Shown here: positions 1 to 6,896 of the stretch, piece by piece
How positions within the stretch are numbered: the first letter of the stretch is position 1
Layout: each line of letters starts with the position of its first letter
Assembly (NCBI GenBank): GCA_035604635.1
Contig: DATNIC010000059.1
Location: forward strand, 1 to 13,161
Length of the DNA stretch: 13,161 nucleotides
Direction: 5' to 3'
From: DATNIC01 sp035604635
GTDB lineage: Bacteria; Vulcanimicrobiota; Vulcanimicrobiia; Vulcanimicrobiales; Vulcanimicrobiaceae
Notes under the pieces: generated by a model
Database searches by the model: none
What the model saw: only the letters and a program-made list of their open reading frames with translations
What the model was told of the DNA's origin: nothing
Position numbers and translations under genes: made by a program

Positions 1-13
1 GGGGAGGTCGCGG

Positions 14-1222
14 GTGGCGTCGCTTAGCCTCGACCACGCGCGAGGACTCGATTCCGCCGCGCTTGATGCGCTGGTCGACGCACTCGGCGAAGGTGCGATC
101 TCGTTCGATGCGCGGCGCGAGGCGTTAGCGCGCTTTGCTGCCCTCCCGCCGCCCGACGTTCCGCCGGGCCGCTATTGGAAGATCGATCTCACCAAGCAAG
201 AATACGAAGACGTCGTCGTGCAGCTCGACGCCGCCGCGGTGGCGTCATCCTCGAAGTACGTGTACGATCTGGCCGCCGTTTTGCGCGAAGGCGATCCCGA
301 TCTGCGAGCCGTCTTCGATCGCGAATTTCGCGGCACGCTCGATCCCGCGCATGACAAATATGCGGCGTTGACCGTAGCCTTCCAGAACTGCGGCGCATTC
401 GTCTACGTGCCGGCGGGGACGAAGCTGATCGAGCCTATCGAGTTCACGTACACGGCGCGCAACGCCATCTTTCCCTACACGCTCGTCGTCACGGGTGAAG
501 GCGCCGAGTGCACCGTCATCGAGCGGATCCTCCTTGAAGGCGATGCGCCTTTCGTGTGCGGGGTCGCGGAGGTTGTCGTTGCGCCGCGCGCGCGCGTGGA
601 AATCTCGTCGGTCGTCGAGCCGGGCTCCGGCCGCATCTTCACGACGCGGCGCTCCAAAGTGGACCGCGATGCCCGTGTCGGCTGGTCGATTGCCGACCTC
701 GGCGGCGATCTCGTCGTCGACTCGCTCCACGTGAGGCTCGAGGAGCGCGGAGCTCTGGGCGAGATCGGCGGTCTCTTCTTCGCTGATGGAACCCAGCATG
801 TCGCGCTCGAGACGCAAATCGATCACATCATCGGCGAGACCGACTCGCAAACGATCGTCAAAGGCGCCGCGACCGGACACGGTCAGGGTCGCTACGTCGG
901 GAACATCCGCATCCATCCGCACGCGCACAAGAGCGACGCGTCACTGCGCGACGACAGTCTGTTGCTCTCGAAATCAGCGCACATCGATTCGATCCCGGCC
1001 CTGGAGATCGCGGCAAACGACGTCAAAGCGTTTCACGGCGCGACCGTCGGTGCGATCGACGAAGACGAGATCTTCTACGCGCAGAGCCGCGGCATCGCGC
1101 GCTCTGATGCCGAGCGCATGATCGCGCTCGGATTCTTCGAACCGGCGATCACGCAATTTCCGCACGCGCTGCGCAACCATATCCGCGCCGCGCTCGAGCG
1201 CAAGCTTCCGGTGAATCCGTGA
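14..1222 (+). CDS. sufD: Fe-S cluster assembly scaffold protein SufD
   Basis: This is the SufD subunit of the SufBCD complex, the cytoplasmic scaffold on which Fe-S clusters are built. It is 402 residues, normal for the family. The C-terminal half carries the SufB/SufD beta-helix core signature: a run starting HPHAHKSDASLRDDSLLL, then LEIAANDVKAFHGATVG with the conserved His at residue 341, followed by the typical FYAQSRGI and the helix leading to LGFFEPAI. This ending is SufD-like; SufB would have HEATTS-type residues here. The GTG start at 14 is chosen because GGGGAGG at 1-7 sits six bases upstream and the N-terminus fits the family. The stop overlaps the sufS start by four bases (GTGA), so the genes are probably translationally coupled. 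SufB and SufC are not in the window and are presumably upstream, because the window opens at this gene's ribosome site. Confidence 0.93.
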   Translation: MASLSLDHARGLDSAALDALVDALGEGAISFDARREALARFAALPPPDVPPGRYWKIDLTKQEYEDVVVQLDAAAVASSSKYVYDLAAVLREGDPDLRAVFDREFRGTLDPAHDKYAALTVAFQNCGAFVYVPAGTKLIEPIEFTYTARNAIFPYTLVVTGEGAECTVIERILLEGDAPFVCGVAEVVVAPRARVEISSVVEPGSGRIFTTRRSKVDRDARVGWSIADLGGDLVVDSLHVRLEERGALGEIGGLFFADGTQHVALETQIDHIIGETDSQTIVKGAATGHGQGRYVGNIRIHPHAHKSDASLRDDSLLLSKSAHIDSIPALEIAANDVKAFHGATVGAIDEDEIFYAQSRGIARSDAERMIALGFFEPAITQFPHALRNHIRAALERKLPVNP

Positions 1223-2469
1223 TCGCTGCCTCCGATCCCAAGCAAGCCGCGATCATCGCGGATTTTCCGATCCTCGCTAGACCGACCTCACGCGGAAAGC
1301 GCCTCGTCTATCTCGACTCGGCCGCGACTTCGCAAAAGCCGCAAATCGTTATCGACGAGCTCGTCCGCTACTACACGGAATACAACGCGAACATCCATCG
1401 CGGCGTTTACGAGCTCGCGGAGCTGGCGACTGATGCCTTCGAGGCGGCGCGCGTCAAAGTCGCGCGCTTCGTCAACGCCGAGACCACCGAGATCATCTGG
1501 ACGCGAAACACGACCGAGGCGATCAACCTGGTCAGTTACTCGTGGGGCCTCGAGAATTTGCGGCCCGGCGACGCAATCCTCACCAGCCAGCTCGAGCACC
1601 ACTCCAACCTCGTCCCGTGGCAGCTTCTGGCCAAGAAGACCGGCGCCGAGCTGCGCTTCATCGAAGTCGACGACGCGGGCAATCACGTCCTCGACGATCT
1701 CGATGCGAAGCTGCGCGGGACGAAACTGGTCGCGCTCTCGCACGTCAGCAATACGCTTGGGACCATCGCGCCCCTCGAGCGGATCATCCCGCGCGCGCAT
1801 GCGGCCGGCGCCGTGGTGCTGGTCGACGGCGCGCAGTCGGTCCCGCATCTGCCGGTCGACGTCCGCGCGCTCGACGTCGATTTCTTGGCCGCAAGCGGCC
1901 ACAAGATGCTCGGGCCGACCGGGATCGGTTTCCTATACGGCAAGCGCGCGCTGCTCGAAGCGATGCCGCCATTCTTGACGGGCGGCGATATGATCCGCAC
2001 CGTCGAGTACACGACGACCACGTTCAACGAGATTCCTTGGAAGTTCGAAGCCGGTACGAGCAACATCGCGGACGCGATCGCGCTCGGATACGCGGTCGAT
2101 TACTTGCAACGGATCGGGATGTCGTGGATCCGCGAGCACGAGATCCAGCTGACTGATTACGCACTCGAACGATTGCAGAGCCTGCGCGCTCGTGGGATCG
2201 CGATCTACGGTCCGCCCGACGCCAAGGCGAGGGGCGGAATCATCTCCTTCAACCTCGGCGACATCCACGCGCACGACCTCGCCACGATCATCGACGCCGA
2301 GGGAGTCTGCGTACGCGCCGGGCACCACTGCACGATGCCGCTCATGGAAAAGATGGGCTGGCCCGCAACGGCCCGGGCCTCGTTTTACTTGTACAATACG
2401 GAAGAAGACGTTGAAGCGCTCGTCGACGCCCTCAGCAAAGCCGCCGACATTTTCAAGCTCCCAGTTTAA
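1219..2469 (+). CDS. sufS: Cysteine desulfurase SufS (class V aminotransferase, PLP)
   Basis: SufS removes sulfur from L-cysteine as a persulfide and passes it on for Fe-S cluster building. At 416 residues it has the full family length. The PLP Schiff-base lysine is K229 in the motif ASGHKMLGPTGIG. The persulfide cysteine is C371 in RAGHHCTMPLM. H352, in the motif DIHAHD, lies 19 residues before C371. This corresponds to the B. subtilis SufS histidine (His342 there, from memory) that binds the zinc of SufU during sulfur transfer; E. coli SufS, which works with SufE, has a different residue there as I recall. This agrees with the sufU gene downstream and the absence of sufE here. The GTG start overlaps the sufD stop (GTGA) with no strong Shine-Dalgarno, which points to coupling. 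Its TAA stop overlaps an ATG (TAATG at 2467-2471) that opens a 39-codon ORF leading to sufU. Confidence 0.96.
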   Translation: MIAASDPKQAAIIADFPILARPTSRGKRLVYLDSAATSQKPQIVIDELVRYYTEYNANIHRGVYELAELATDAFEAARVKVARFVNAETTEIIWTRNTTEAINLVSYSWGLENLRPGDAILTSQLEHHSNLVPWQLLAKKTGAELRFIEVDDAGNHVLDDLDAKLRGTKLVALSHVSNTLGTIAPLERIIPRAHAAGAVVLVDGAQSVPHLPVDVRALDVDFLAASGHKMLGPTGIGFLYGKRALLEAMPPFLTGGDMIRTVEYTTTTFNEIPWKFEAGTSNIADAIALGYAVDYLQRIGMSWIREHEIQLTDYALERLQSLRARGIAIYGPPDAKARGGIISFNLGDIHAHDLATIIDAEGVCVRAGHHCTMPLMEKMGWPATARASFYLYNTEEDVEALVDALSKAADIFKLPV

Positions 2470-2588
2470 TGGCGCTACGCCCCAGGCTCCGCGCCCCCCA
2501 CTTCGTGGGGCCCCCAAACCTCACGCGCGCTCATCGTACTCCTGAGCCAGCGATCCCCCGAGGGCGCGCTCAACAACCCCCCTGCTAA
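2469..2588 (+). CDS. Possible 39-codon coupling ORF between sufS and sufU
   Basis: The spacer between sufS and sufU contains an uninterrupted ORF. Its ATG overlaps the sufS stop by one base (TAATG) and its TAA ends two bases before the sufU ATG. The predicted peptide is short, basic and proline-rich, with PP pairs and the ending QQPPC. It has no resemblance to any protein I know, so the peptide itself is unlikely to matter. The geometry would let ribosomes leaving sufS run to the sufU start, which otherwise lacks a visible Shine-Dalgarno. A chance ORF in GC-rich spacer is the main alternative. Confidence 0.25.
   Translation: MALRPRLRAPHFVGPPNLTRAHRTPEPAIPRGRAQQPPC
2496..2510 (+). other. Short hairpin in the sufS-sufU spacer
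   Basis: CCCCAC (2496-2501) can pair with GTGGGG (2505-2510) around a TTC loop, embedded in C-rich flanks. No U-run follows, so it is not a typical intrinsic terminator. It could slow ribosomes or stabilise the upstream mRNA segment within the operon, or be incidental. Confidence 0.3.
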
Positions 2589-2590
2589 TA

Positions 2591-3004
2591 ATGGACGATC
2601 TCTACAAAGAATATATCCTCGACCACTACCGCAATCCGCGGAACTTCGGACATCTCGAGCATGCGGATGCCGCGGCCGAGGACCTCAATCCGCTGTGCGG
2701 CGACAAGATCAGGGTCGAGCTCCAGGTTCGTGACGGGAAGATCGAGGACGTGCGGTTTACCGGGAAAGGCTGCGCGATCAGTCAGGCATCGATGTCGATG
2801 CTGACCGAATCGCTGCGTGGGCGGACACTCGAAGACGTGGCGCGGATGCCCAAGGAAGAGGTCCTCGAGAAGGTCGGGATCGGGATCAGCCCAGCGCGGA
2901 TGAAATGCGCGATGCTCGGCCTGAAAGTGCTCAAGACAGCCGCGCTGGGCGAAATCGCGAATTGGCCCGACGAAGAGACGGGCGCTAAGGGTCAGGGAGC
3001 GTAA
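2591..3004 (+). CDS. sufU: SufU-type zinc-dependent sulfurtransferase / Fe-S assembly protein
   Basis: SufU accepts the persulfide sulfur from SufS and hands it to the SufBCD scaffold. The protein is 137 residues and begins MDDLYKEYILDHYRNPRNFG, typical of the IscU/SufU fold. The four expected zinc or active-site positions are present: C36 and D38 (PLCGDKI), C61 (GKGCAIS) and C106 (RMKCAMLG). The segment GCAISQASMSMLTESLRG and the longer stretch between the second and third cysteines separate SufU from IscU. Together with H352 in SufS this indicates the zinc-ligand-swapping SufS-SufU pair rather than SufS-SufE. The ATG at 2591 lacks a clear Shine-Dalgarno and lies two bases after the TAA of the mini-ORF that follows sufS, so initiation may depend on coupling. 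The 3' end overlaps the convergent MFS gene by 13 bp. Confidence 0.95.
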   Translation: MDDLYKEYILDHYRNPRNFGHLEHADAAAEDLNPLCGDKIRVELQVRDGKIEDVRFTGKGCAISQASMSMLTESLRGRTLEDVARMPKEEVLEKVGIGISPARMKCAMLGLKVLKTAALGEIANWPDEETGAKGQGA

Positions 3005-4347
3005 GAAACCGGCGCGCCGCCGACCTCGTCCCAGATCTTGACCCCGTGCGTCGGTTCGCGGGAGAAGGCCAGCGCCACGACGACTCCGATCGCCGCAATC
3101 GTCATCGGATAATATAGCCCCGCAAAGTGGTTGCCCGTCGCAACCACAAGCGAGGTGCTGATGAGCGGGACCAAACCGCCGAAGACGCCGTTGCCGATGT
3201 GGTACGGCAGCGAGAGCGACGTGTAACGAATCCTCGCCGGGAAGAGTTCGACGAGGAAAGCAGCGATCGGACCGTAGACCATGGTTACCAAGATGACCAT
3301 GTAGAATACGAGGATCGTCAGCATCACCGGGTTGGCGGCGTTCGCCTGCATCGCCTTGAAGACCGGGATGTAGGTCAGGACCGCGAGCGCAAAACCCGCT
3401 ACCATGATGTTCCGCCGCCCGATGCGATCGGAGAGGGCGCCGAACACGAGAAAGAACGGCGTCCCACACGCAATGGCGACGCCGATGATGATGTAGGCGG
3501 TCACATAGTTGATCTTCAGCACCGTCAGCATGAAGAACAGCGCGTAGAACTGTCCCGTATACCACACGACGCCTTCCGGCGCGGTGAACCCGAAGAGCGC
3601 GAGCAGCATCAACCCGACGTTCTTGCCTTGACCGAACGCTTCGGTCAGAGGCTTGCTTGTCGCTTTGCCCTCATCTTTGAGCCGCTGGTACAGCGGCGAT
3701 TCGAGCAGCTTCATGCGGATGTAGACGGAGAGCGCGACCAAGATGGCGGACAGCATGAATGGGAAGCGCCAACCGTATGCCTTGAACGCCTCGTCGCCCA
3801 TCGTCAGGCGGAACGCCAAGATGACGAGCAGCGAGACGAGGATGCCTAAGGAGGCGGTCGTCTGGATGTAGCTCGTCAAATAGCCGCGCTTATTGTCGGG
3901 CGAGTGCTCGGCGATATAGACCGCCGCGCCGCCGTATTCGCCGCCGAGCGCGAGCCCTTGAATCAGGCGAAGCAAAACGAGGAGCGTCGGCGCGGCGAGC
4001 CCGATCTGCGCGTACGTCGGGAGAAAGCCGACCAGGGTCGTCGCCGTACCCATCGTGATCAGGGTGACGAGGAACGTGAATTTCCGCCCGACCCGATCGC
4101 CGAGCCGGCCGAAGAAGATCGCCCCAAAGGGCCGCACGACGAACCCTGTTGCGAAGATCGCAAGGCTCACGAGTAAGGCTGCGGTCGGATTGCCGGGCGG
4201 GAAGAACTGGGACGAAAAGAAGACGGCAAGGCTGCCGTACAGGTAAAAGTCGTACCACTCGATCAGGGTGCCGAGCGAAGACGCGCCGATGATGAAGGAC
4301 AGACTCTGCGGTTTCGACCCCCCAACGGAAACAGAAGCTGTGGCCAT
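2992..4347 (-). CDS. MFS transporter, metabolite:H+ symporter (MHS) family
   Basis: A 12-segment inner-membrane secondary transporter that probably takes up an organic acid or zwitterion with protons. The family includes KgtP, ShiA, ProP and CitH; the substrate cannot be read from the sequence. Family marks are EWYDFYLYG in the first membrane segment (residues 30-38), the loop 2-3 signature GRLGDRVGRK (80-89), RLIQGLALGGEYGGA (127-141), and a second GALSDRIGRR loop in the C-terminal half. The 451-residue length is normal. The ATG at 4347 is preceded by GGGAGG (4355-4360) with a seven-base gap, a good ribosome site. It stands apart from the minus-strand gene upstream by about 160 bp holding palindromes, so it may have its own promoter. 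It converges on sufU and overlaps it by 13 bp. Confidence 0.93.
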   Translation of the reverse strand: MATASVSVGGSKPQSLSFIIGASSLGTLIEWYDFYLYGSLAVFFSSQFFPPGNPTAALLVSLAIFATGFVVRPFGAIFFGRLGDRVGRKFTFLVTLITMGTATTLVGFLPTYAQIGLAAPTLLVLLRLIQGLALGGEYGGAAVYIAEHSPDNKRGYLTSYIQTTASLGILVSLLVILAFRLTMGDEAFKAYGWRFPFMLSAILVALSVYIRMKLLESPLYQRLKDEGKATSKPLTEAFGQGKNVGLMLLALFGFTAPEGVVWYTGQFYALFFMLTVLKINYVTAYIIIGVAIACGTPFFLVFGALSDRIGRRNIMVAGFALAVLTYIPVFKAMQANAANPVMLTILVFYMVILVTMVYGPIAAFLVELFPARIRYTSLSLPYHIGNGVFGGLVPLISTSLVVATGNHFAGLYYPMTIAAIGVVVALAFSREPTHGVKIWDEVGGAPVSYAP

Positions 4348-4354
4348 GCTGGAA

Positions 4355-4360
4355 CCTCCC
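4355..4360 (-). promoter_or_regulatory. Ribosome binding site of the MFS transporter
   Basis: GGGAGG on the minus strand, seven bases before the ATG at 4347. It fixes the start of the transporter gene. Confidence 0.75.
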
Positions 4361-4465
4361 GACGTAGCGTAGCTGGATGAGACTTATGTCCGCCGGAGCC
4401 CGGGCTGGATGGGCGTGCGGACCATGGACATGCCGCTTTTGTAGCACCCATATGCCAGCCGGGAC

Positions 4466-4496
4466 GGTTAACCTGCGTTAGCAAGGTAAGCTAACG
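4466..4496 (-). promoter_or_regulatory. Palindrome cluster upstream of the MFS gene (possible operator)
   Basis: Two inverted repeats lie close together: GGTTAACC at 4466-4473, and CGTTAGC (4476-4482) against GCTAACG (4490-4496) with the seven-base spacer AAGGTAA. A further TAAGC/GCTTA pair continues to about 4505. They fall between the stop of the lipoprotein gene (4507) and the transporter start (4347). No T-run follows, so a repressor site for the transporter is more likely than a terminator, though a weak terminator for the operon upstream cannot be excluded. A TATATAAG stretch at the right edge is AT-rich but I could not pair it with a -35 box. Confidence 0.35.
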
Positions 4497-4506
4497 ACTG
4501 CTTATC

Positions 4507-4968
4507 TTATATAGCCCTTTGGCCTTCGACGCACACGTTCTGCGTGTCGTAGGCCGTGAAGTTGTACCACTTATACGAGCCGTGGTCGCGCACTTCGATA
4601 TCGATCGGGCGCGGCGGCGGGGCGCCCTCGAGGACGTTGGCGAACACCACACGCCGGATGCGAATGTACCGGTCGGCTTCGCCGAAGGCGCGCGCGTCCT
4701 CGGGCATGATGACCTGCGCGCCGTTCCAAGTCGCGACGACGCCCGTCTGTGCCTTTGCGGCGGCGACGAGGCGCGCGTAGGACTGCGACGACGGTTTTGG
4801 ATCGCCGTCCTTGAGCGAGGTCAGGATGTTCTCCATCGCGGTCAAGCGCGGGACGCGCTTGGCCTCGCAAAACGACTGCAACGCCTCGGGATGCGGGATC
4901 GGCACCACGTTACGCGGCGCACAAGAAACGATCGCGCCGAGCGCGACCGCCAAGTAGAGACAACGCAA
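4507..4968 (-). CDS. Small putative lipoprotein of unknown function
   Basis: A 153-residue protein I do not recognise. It begins with a short hydrophobic stretch ending in IVSC, with Cys at residue 16, which fits a lipobox, so it is probably lipid-anchored outside the inner membrane. Two further cysteines, in the motifs SFCEAK and NVCVEG, could form a disulfide. The start is uncertain: no ATG or GTG fits, and TTG at 4968 is the only codon that gives the signal sequence. It lies nine bases after the TRAP permease stop and in the same reading frame, so the two ORFs are separated only by TAG plus three codons. It is far too short to be a TRAP substrate-binding protein. An accessory role to the permease is only a guess from position. 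Confidence 0.6.
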   Translation of the reverse strand: MRCLYLAVALGAIVSCAPRNVVPIPHPEALQSFCEAKRVPRLTAMENILTSLKDGDPKPSSQSYARLVAAAKAQTGVVATWNGAQVIMPEDARAFGEADRYIRIRRVVFANVLEGAPPPRPIDIEVRDHGSYKWYNFTAYDTQNVCVEGQRAI

Positions 4969-4977
4969 CGGTATTAT

Positions 4978-6876
4978 CTAGCGGCCCCCGTGCAAGAATC
5001 CTAACGAAAGCCAAGGGAAGGCCGCGATGACGATCGTCGCAACCAGGACTGCGGCCAAGTACGGGACGACGCGCCGCATCGCCGCGTCTGCTTCGGTCTT
5101 GCCGATCGCGCAGGCAGCATAGTAACCGACGCCGAGCGGCGGTGAAAAGAGCCCGATTCCCATCGAGAGCACGACGACAATCGCGTAGTGCACTTCGTTG
5201 ACGCCGAATGCCTTGGCAACCGGGAAAAGCAGGGGACCAAACAAGACGATCGCGGGGACGCCCTCGAGGACCGAGCCCATGATGATGAACGCGACGATCG
5301 AGAGCGCGAGGAAACCACCGACTCCGCCCGGCGACTTACCGAGCGCATCCGCGAGATCTTGCGCGAAGCCGGACTGCGTCAACGCCCAGCCCATCGACGT
5401 CGCGGTTCCGATGATCAACAGCAACGCGCCGGTTAAGGCGCTGGTTTCGAGCAGAATCGGATACATCCGCCGCCAATCGAACTCGCGATAAATCGCGACG
5501 CCGACCACCATCGTGTAAAGAATGCCGACGGTGCTCACTTCGGTTGCGGTCGCGACGCCGCCGAGAACCGCTGCACGGATCAGCACGGGGAGCGCGAGCC
5601 CTGGAATTGCGATGAAGAACGCTTTCGCGATCCATGAGAGCGAGGGTCGCCGCGCCAAGTCGGTTCGGTCGTGACGAGAGCGCAACAAAACGATGACGAC
5701 GAGCGCGAGCGCAGCGAGCCCCGCGGGCAGCAGACCAGCGGTAAAGAGCGCGGCGATCGAAACGCCCGTGACCGAACCGATGATGATCAGGACCAAGCTC
5801 GGCGGGATCGTCTCAGCCATCGCTCCGGACGATGCGAGGAGCGCGACCATCTCGCCGCGCGCCCAGCCGCGCTGCTCCATCTCGGGGAACAATACCGGAG
5901 CGACCGCGGCCATGTCGGCGATCTTGGAGCCCGAAATTCCGGATACCAGATACATCGCCGAGAGCAGCACGATGCCGAGGCCGCCGCGCACGTGCCCGAC
6001 GACGCTCGCGAGCGCGTCGACCAAGCGCTTCGCGATCCCGGCATTTTCGATCAGCAGGCCGAGCAAGATGAACATCGGCGCCGCAAGCAACACGAGATTC
6101 GAGACGCCCTCTTGCATGCGGCCGACGATCGTGTCGAGCGGGACCTGCGTCGTGAGCGCGAGATAACTGAGCGTGCCGACACCGAACGAAAACGCGATCG
6201 GGATCCCGATCGCGACGAACGCGCCGACGACGAAGACGAAGAAGACGATCAGGTTCAGGTTTCCCAGCGGGATGAGCGCGCCGCGAGCGAGATAGGAGCC
6301 GATCGCGACGAGGATGGTCGTGCCGACCACCGGGACGACGATACGCGGATCCGAATCGATCAGGCGCAGCACCGCGAGGATCAGCATTAAGGTCAGGGCG
6401 ACGAAGACCGAGACGACGACGTACGCCTGCGGAATCTGCAAGGCGGGCGTATACGCGATCGCCTCCTGCATGAGGTAGTTGCGACTCGCCGGCAGGAGCT
6501 CGATCGCGAAGAGCGCGACGACGACGTCGCCGATCGTGCGGAAAACTGCCGTCGTACGTGGATCGACGGCGCGCATCAGCGCGGTCAAGCGCATGTGCGC
6601 ATCATTGCGGTAGGCGATGACGGCACCCAGCATCGCGAGCCACAACAGCAAGATCGTCGCGAGCTCATCGGTCCACACGAGCGCGCTGTGCAGGACGTAG
6701 CGCGAGAAGACGCCGCTCGTAAGGATCGCGACCTCGACGACGAGGAGCACGGCGGTCAGGGGCTCGGTCACCGCTCCGATCGCGCTGTCGATTGCCCGCG
6801 TCCACGTCCGGTGGAGCCCGCTCGGAGCTGCGATACCGGCTTCGGCCAACTCCTGAATCGGCGTGCTAATGGCCAT
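4978..6876 (-). CDS. TRAP transporter permease, fused DctQ-DctM
   Basis: The membrane part of a tripartite ATP-independent periplasmic transporter, driving ion-coupled uptake of a small acid or similar solute. The 632 residues form two parts. The first, about 30-180, is a four-segment DctQ-like small subunit with the usual WTDELATILLLWLAMLG stretch. The second, about 200-632, is a DctM-type large subunit. DctM marks are GISGSKIADMAAVAP (313-327), ETIPPSLVLIIIG (355-367), ATATEVSTVGILY, and near the C-terminus FSPPLGVGYYAA. Fused permeases are known, especially in TAXI-type systems. The required substrate-binding protein is not in the window. The ATG at 6876 lies 20 bp after the DUF2079 stop; AGGAAAG about 12 bases upstream is only a moderate ribosome site. 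A small lipoprotein ORF follows in the same frame after the TAG stop. Confidence 0.93.
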   Translation of the reverse strand: MAISTPIQELAEAGIAAPSGLHRTWTRAIDSAIGAVTEPLTAVLLVVEVAILTSGVFSRYVLHSALVWTDELATILLLWLAMLGAVIAYRNDAHMRLTALMRAVDPRTTAVFRTIGDVVVALFAIELLPASRNYLMQEAIAYTPALQIPQAYVVVSVFVALTLMLILAVLRLIDSDPRIVVPVVGTTILVAIGSYLARGALIPLGNLNLIVFFVFVVGAFVAIGIPIAFSFGVGTLSYLALTTQVPLDTIVGRMQEGVSNLVLLAAPMFILLGLLIENAGIAKRLVDALASVVGHVRGGLGIVLLSAMYLVSGISGSKIADMAAVAPVLFPEMEQRGWARGEMVALLASSGAMAETIPPSLVLIIIGSVTGVSIAALFTAGLLPAGLAALALVVIVLLRSRHDRTDLARRPSLSWIAKAFFIAIPGLALPVLIRAAVLGGVATATEVSTVGILYTMVVGVAIYREFDWRRMYPILLETSALTGALLLIIGTATSMGWALTQSGFAQDLADALGKSPGGVGGFLALSIVAFIIMGSVLEGVPAIVLFGPLLFPVAKAFGVNEVHYAIVVVLSMGIGLFSPPLGVGYYAACAIGKTEADAAMRRVVPYLAAVLVATIVIAAFPWLSLGFLHGGR

Positions 6877-6896
6877 CTCTGCGCCCGCTCTTTCCT

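Noticed and set aside
245..928. Minus-strand ORF of 227 codons inside sufD
   Set aside because: Lies wholly within a clear SufD and has shadow-like composition.
2496..2510. Intrinsic terminator between sufS and sufU
   Set aside because: Stem is short and no T-run follows; sufU is expected in the same operon.
3127..3849. Long plus-strand ORF of 240 codons inside the MFS gene
   Set aside because: Its product is a string of charged residues typical of the strand opposite a high-GC membrane protein gene; the MFS reading is unmistakable.
5671..6390. Plus-strand ORF of 239 codons opposite the TRAP permease
   Set aside because: Composition is almost all D, E, R and Q, an antisense shadow of the permease.
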